DNA from: Eubacterium sp. AF16-48
GTDB taxonomy: Bacteria > Bacillota > Clostridia > Lachnospirales > Lachnospiraceae
Direction: 5' to 3'
DNA length: 64,000 bases
Assembly: GCF_003479405.1 (NCBI RefSeq)
Contig: NZ_QUHB01000003.1
Location: 101,964 to 165,963 of the forward strand
In this document: piece by piece, positions 62,471 through 64,000 of the stretch
How the letters are laid out: each line of letters opens with the position of its first letter
Numbering within the stretch: the stretch's first letter is position 1
The notes under the pieces: model-generated
What the model saw: only the letters and a program-made list of their open reading frames with translations
The model's database searches: none
Told to the model about the DNA's origin: nothing
Program-made: the position numbers and the translations under genes

Positions 62471-63568
62471 ATGAGAAGTTTAGTAAGAAAAATAATGTGT
62501 ATGGCATTAGTAGTTGTAGTGCTATGTGGTTGTGGAAAAACAAATGAAAAAGTTGGAAAAAACGTAGATACGGAAAACATAAAAATCCCTAAATATAAAA
62601 AGGTTATCCTAACAGATTTGGAAAACTGTAATATTAATTTTATTAAAAATATGCCATATACCGATTTTGATTTTAAGATTATTTCCACGGAAAAATTAGA
62701 CGAAAAAAAATTAGATATTAAATTTGATACAACATTGGAATATGAGTGGAGTATATCTGATAGCGAAGTTGAAGGTGAAAATAAATTTAGTTATCCTCTG
62801 CTGTGTGCATATAATGGTTATGAGGTAAAAAAAATAAAATCACAAATTGAACAGGTAAGTAATGAAGATTATCAAAGATGTGTAACAGAAAATAAAAATT
62901 TCCCCAAAATTTATGTATATACGGTTTCAACTGAAATAAACATGGAAAATGTAAGTAAAGATAGGGATTATGAAATAAAAAACATGATTGTTACATATGA
63001 TGGTGATGAGTATAAATTTGACATTGGAAAAATAAATGTAAATAAAAAACAGGCAATGAAAGAAACTTTTGCTCAGGATATAGATGGTGAAAATTCAGCA
63101 ATGCAGACAATAGATGGCTTGGATTATATATCAATGGATTCTGATTTTGATATAACATTGGATGGTATTATAGAAACATTTAAGGATAAATTGGAAATAA
63201 AGAATATATATTTAAAAAATATTGATGATAGCATAAAAGTTAAAAACATAAGTATTTCTACATCTAATGAAAATGGTACAGTGGAATTTGATTTTGATAA
63301 GAACGGAAATAATATAATTCCAAAGGAAACAAGTACAACTGTTGTTCTAAAATGCAGTAATGATATTTTAGAGAACAATATCGGAAGTTACATTTCGCCC
63401 ATAGTATGTATTGATTATAAATTGGGCAAAAAAACAGGTACTTTGAATGTTCCGGTAATGGCGAGAGGGTACTCAAGAAGTGCACAGGAAATATATGCAT
63501 ACAAAATTGATAAGGTTGACATATTTAATCTATATTTGAAAAATTTAGCAAAGGAAGATAAAGAATAG
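62471..63568 (+). CDS. Lipoprotein of unknown function
   Basis: A 365-residue lipoprotein with lipobox VVLCGC (Cys21). The mature part is beta-rich and charged, with possible repeats of an Ig-like or transglutaminase-associated fold (YTVSTEINMENVSKDRDYEIK, KNISISTSNENGTVEFDFDKN). ATG 62471 follows GAGAGGA. Its stop overlaps the GTG start of the next gene. The family is not recognised. It may be under control of the LytTR protein just upstream. Confidence 0.6.
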   Translation: MRSLVRKIMCMALVVVVLCGCGKTNEKVGKNVDTENIKIPKYKKVILTDLENCNINFIKNMPYTDFDFKIISTEKLDEKKLDIKFDTTLEYEWSISDSEVEGENKFSYPLLCAYNGYEVKKIKSQIEQVSNEDYQRCVTENKNFPKIYVYTVSTEINMENVSKDRDYEIKNMIVTYDGDEYKFDIGKINVNKKQAMKETFAQDIDGENSAMQTIDGLDYISMDSDFDITLDGIIETFKDKLEIKNIYLKNIDDSIKVKNISISTSNENGTVEFDFDKNGNNIIPKETSTTVVLKCSNDILENNIGSYISPIVCIDYKLGKKTGTLNVPVMARGYSRSAQEIYAYKIDKVDIFNLYLKNLAKEDKE

Positions 63569-63912
63569 TGAAAGCAAAATACTTTTTGATATTTGTAGTG
63601 TGTGTATTGATATATTGTATTCCATTAGGGGCGGTTATATCAATTTCCAATAAAGAAATAAAAAAATATAATGAGGACAAGGATTTTAAGACTGAACTTA
63701 TGGCATATGGTGCAATAGAGGAAGTGAAGAAAACCGATATGCGGGAATATTATAAAGTGGATGTAACAGTAACATCTATAGAAAATTTAAAAATCATATT
63801 GAGCAATGAGGCAAATGTTCAATGCAGGGAAGGTGAGGAAATTCACAAGAATGATGTGTTGGCTAATGACAGAGGAAATGTTATTTTTCAGTTTTTTGCT
63901 GAGGCATTATAG
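63568..63912 (+). CDS. Small membrane-anchored protein of unknown function
   Basis: A 114-residue protein with one N-terminal membrane helix (YFLIFVVCVLIYCIPLGAVI) and a short extracytoplasmic part (MREYYKVDVTVTSIENLKII). The GTG start at 63568 overlaps the upstream stop (TAGTG), so translation is coupled to the lipoprotein gene. No family recognised. Confidence 0.55.
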   Translation: MKAKYFLIFVVCVLIYCIPLGAVISISNKEIKKYNEDKDFKTELMAYGAIEEVKKTDMREYYKVDVTVTSIENLKIILSNEANVQCREGEEIHKNDVLANDRGNVIFQFFAEAL

Positions 63913-63914
63913 TT

Positions 63915-64000
63915 ATGCTGGTTGATATTTTAATATCAATTGCCACAATTATGATTTCAATGTGTGGAATTAAATTGTATAAATGGTTTGCAGAATATCA
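63915..64000 (+). CDS. Start of a membrane protein cut by the window edge
   Basis: An open frame begins at ATG 63915, two bases after the previous stop: MLVDILISIATIMISMCGIK and onward to the window end without a stop. It starts with a hydrophobic helix. Too short to identify. Confidence 0.45.
   Translation, partial: MLVDILISIATIMISMCGIKLYKWFAEY

Overview
The window is chromosomal DNA from a low-GC (roughly one third G+C) Gram-positive anaerobe of the class Clostridia, most likely a Lachnospiraceae-type gut bacterium. Pointers to this are AAGGAGG-type ribosome binding sites, several TTG/GTG starts, a T-box leader, a FeoA-FeoB fusion, LL-diaminopimelate aminotransferase (dapL), an ANTAR regulator directly after glnA, YkuD and polysaccharide-deacetylase wall enzymes, and many secreted proteins with C-terminal fibronectin-III-like domains. 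The assignment is by gene content only. No rRNA, tRNA, insertion sequence, prophage or CRISPR array was seen; almost all genes are on the + strand.

Layout. 0.3-2.4 kb: ECF sigma factor, DUF4367 anti-sigma-like protein and a secreted protein. 2.6-10.3 kb: two membrane proteins, cdaA-cdaR (c-di-AMP synthesis), galE, an LCP ligase and an HtrA protease. 10.4-16.8 kb: ClpX-type ATPase, a 26-residue lipopeptide gene, a Csp-like subtilase, a secreted FN3 protein and proS. 16.8-17.26 kb: a gene-free, hairpin-rich stretch that may encode a structured RNA. 17.3-21.1 kb: HAD phosphatase, then a Fur-family repressor with a znuACB zinc uptake operon. 21.1-29 kb: TPR/DUF4037/DUF4125 protein, YgiQ radical-SAM protein, YqeY, a secreted phosphoesterase and an LRR membrane protein. 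29-37.6 kb: a complete phosphate regulon (pstSCAB-phoU, phoP/phoR-like, Na/Pi cotransporter) with three 11-bp-phased Pho boxes; its PstS is circularly permuted. 37.8-44.4 kb: cell-surface proteins. 44.6-48.8 kb: HMA protein, FeoAB fusion, M18 aminopeptidase. 48.8-51.2 kb: palindromic element, T-box with an apparent Asn specifier, aspS and a 32-residue membrane microprotein. 51.2-55.8 kb: HAD phosphatase, large surface protein, RNase H, L,D-transpeptidase. 55.9-59.1 kb: glnA, ANTAR regulator, dapL. 59.5-64 kb: a metzincin-type secreted protease with two paralogous membrane-anchored proteins, an atypical LytTR regulator and a lipoprotein operon running off the window.

The most unusual items are the permuted PstS, the Asn-reading T-box ahead of an AspRS of non-discriminating type, the tiny lipopeptide gene, the hairpin-rich intergenic region at 16.87-17.08 kb with 11-bp repeats beside it, and regulators whose receiver domains lack the phosphoacceptor aspartate.
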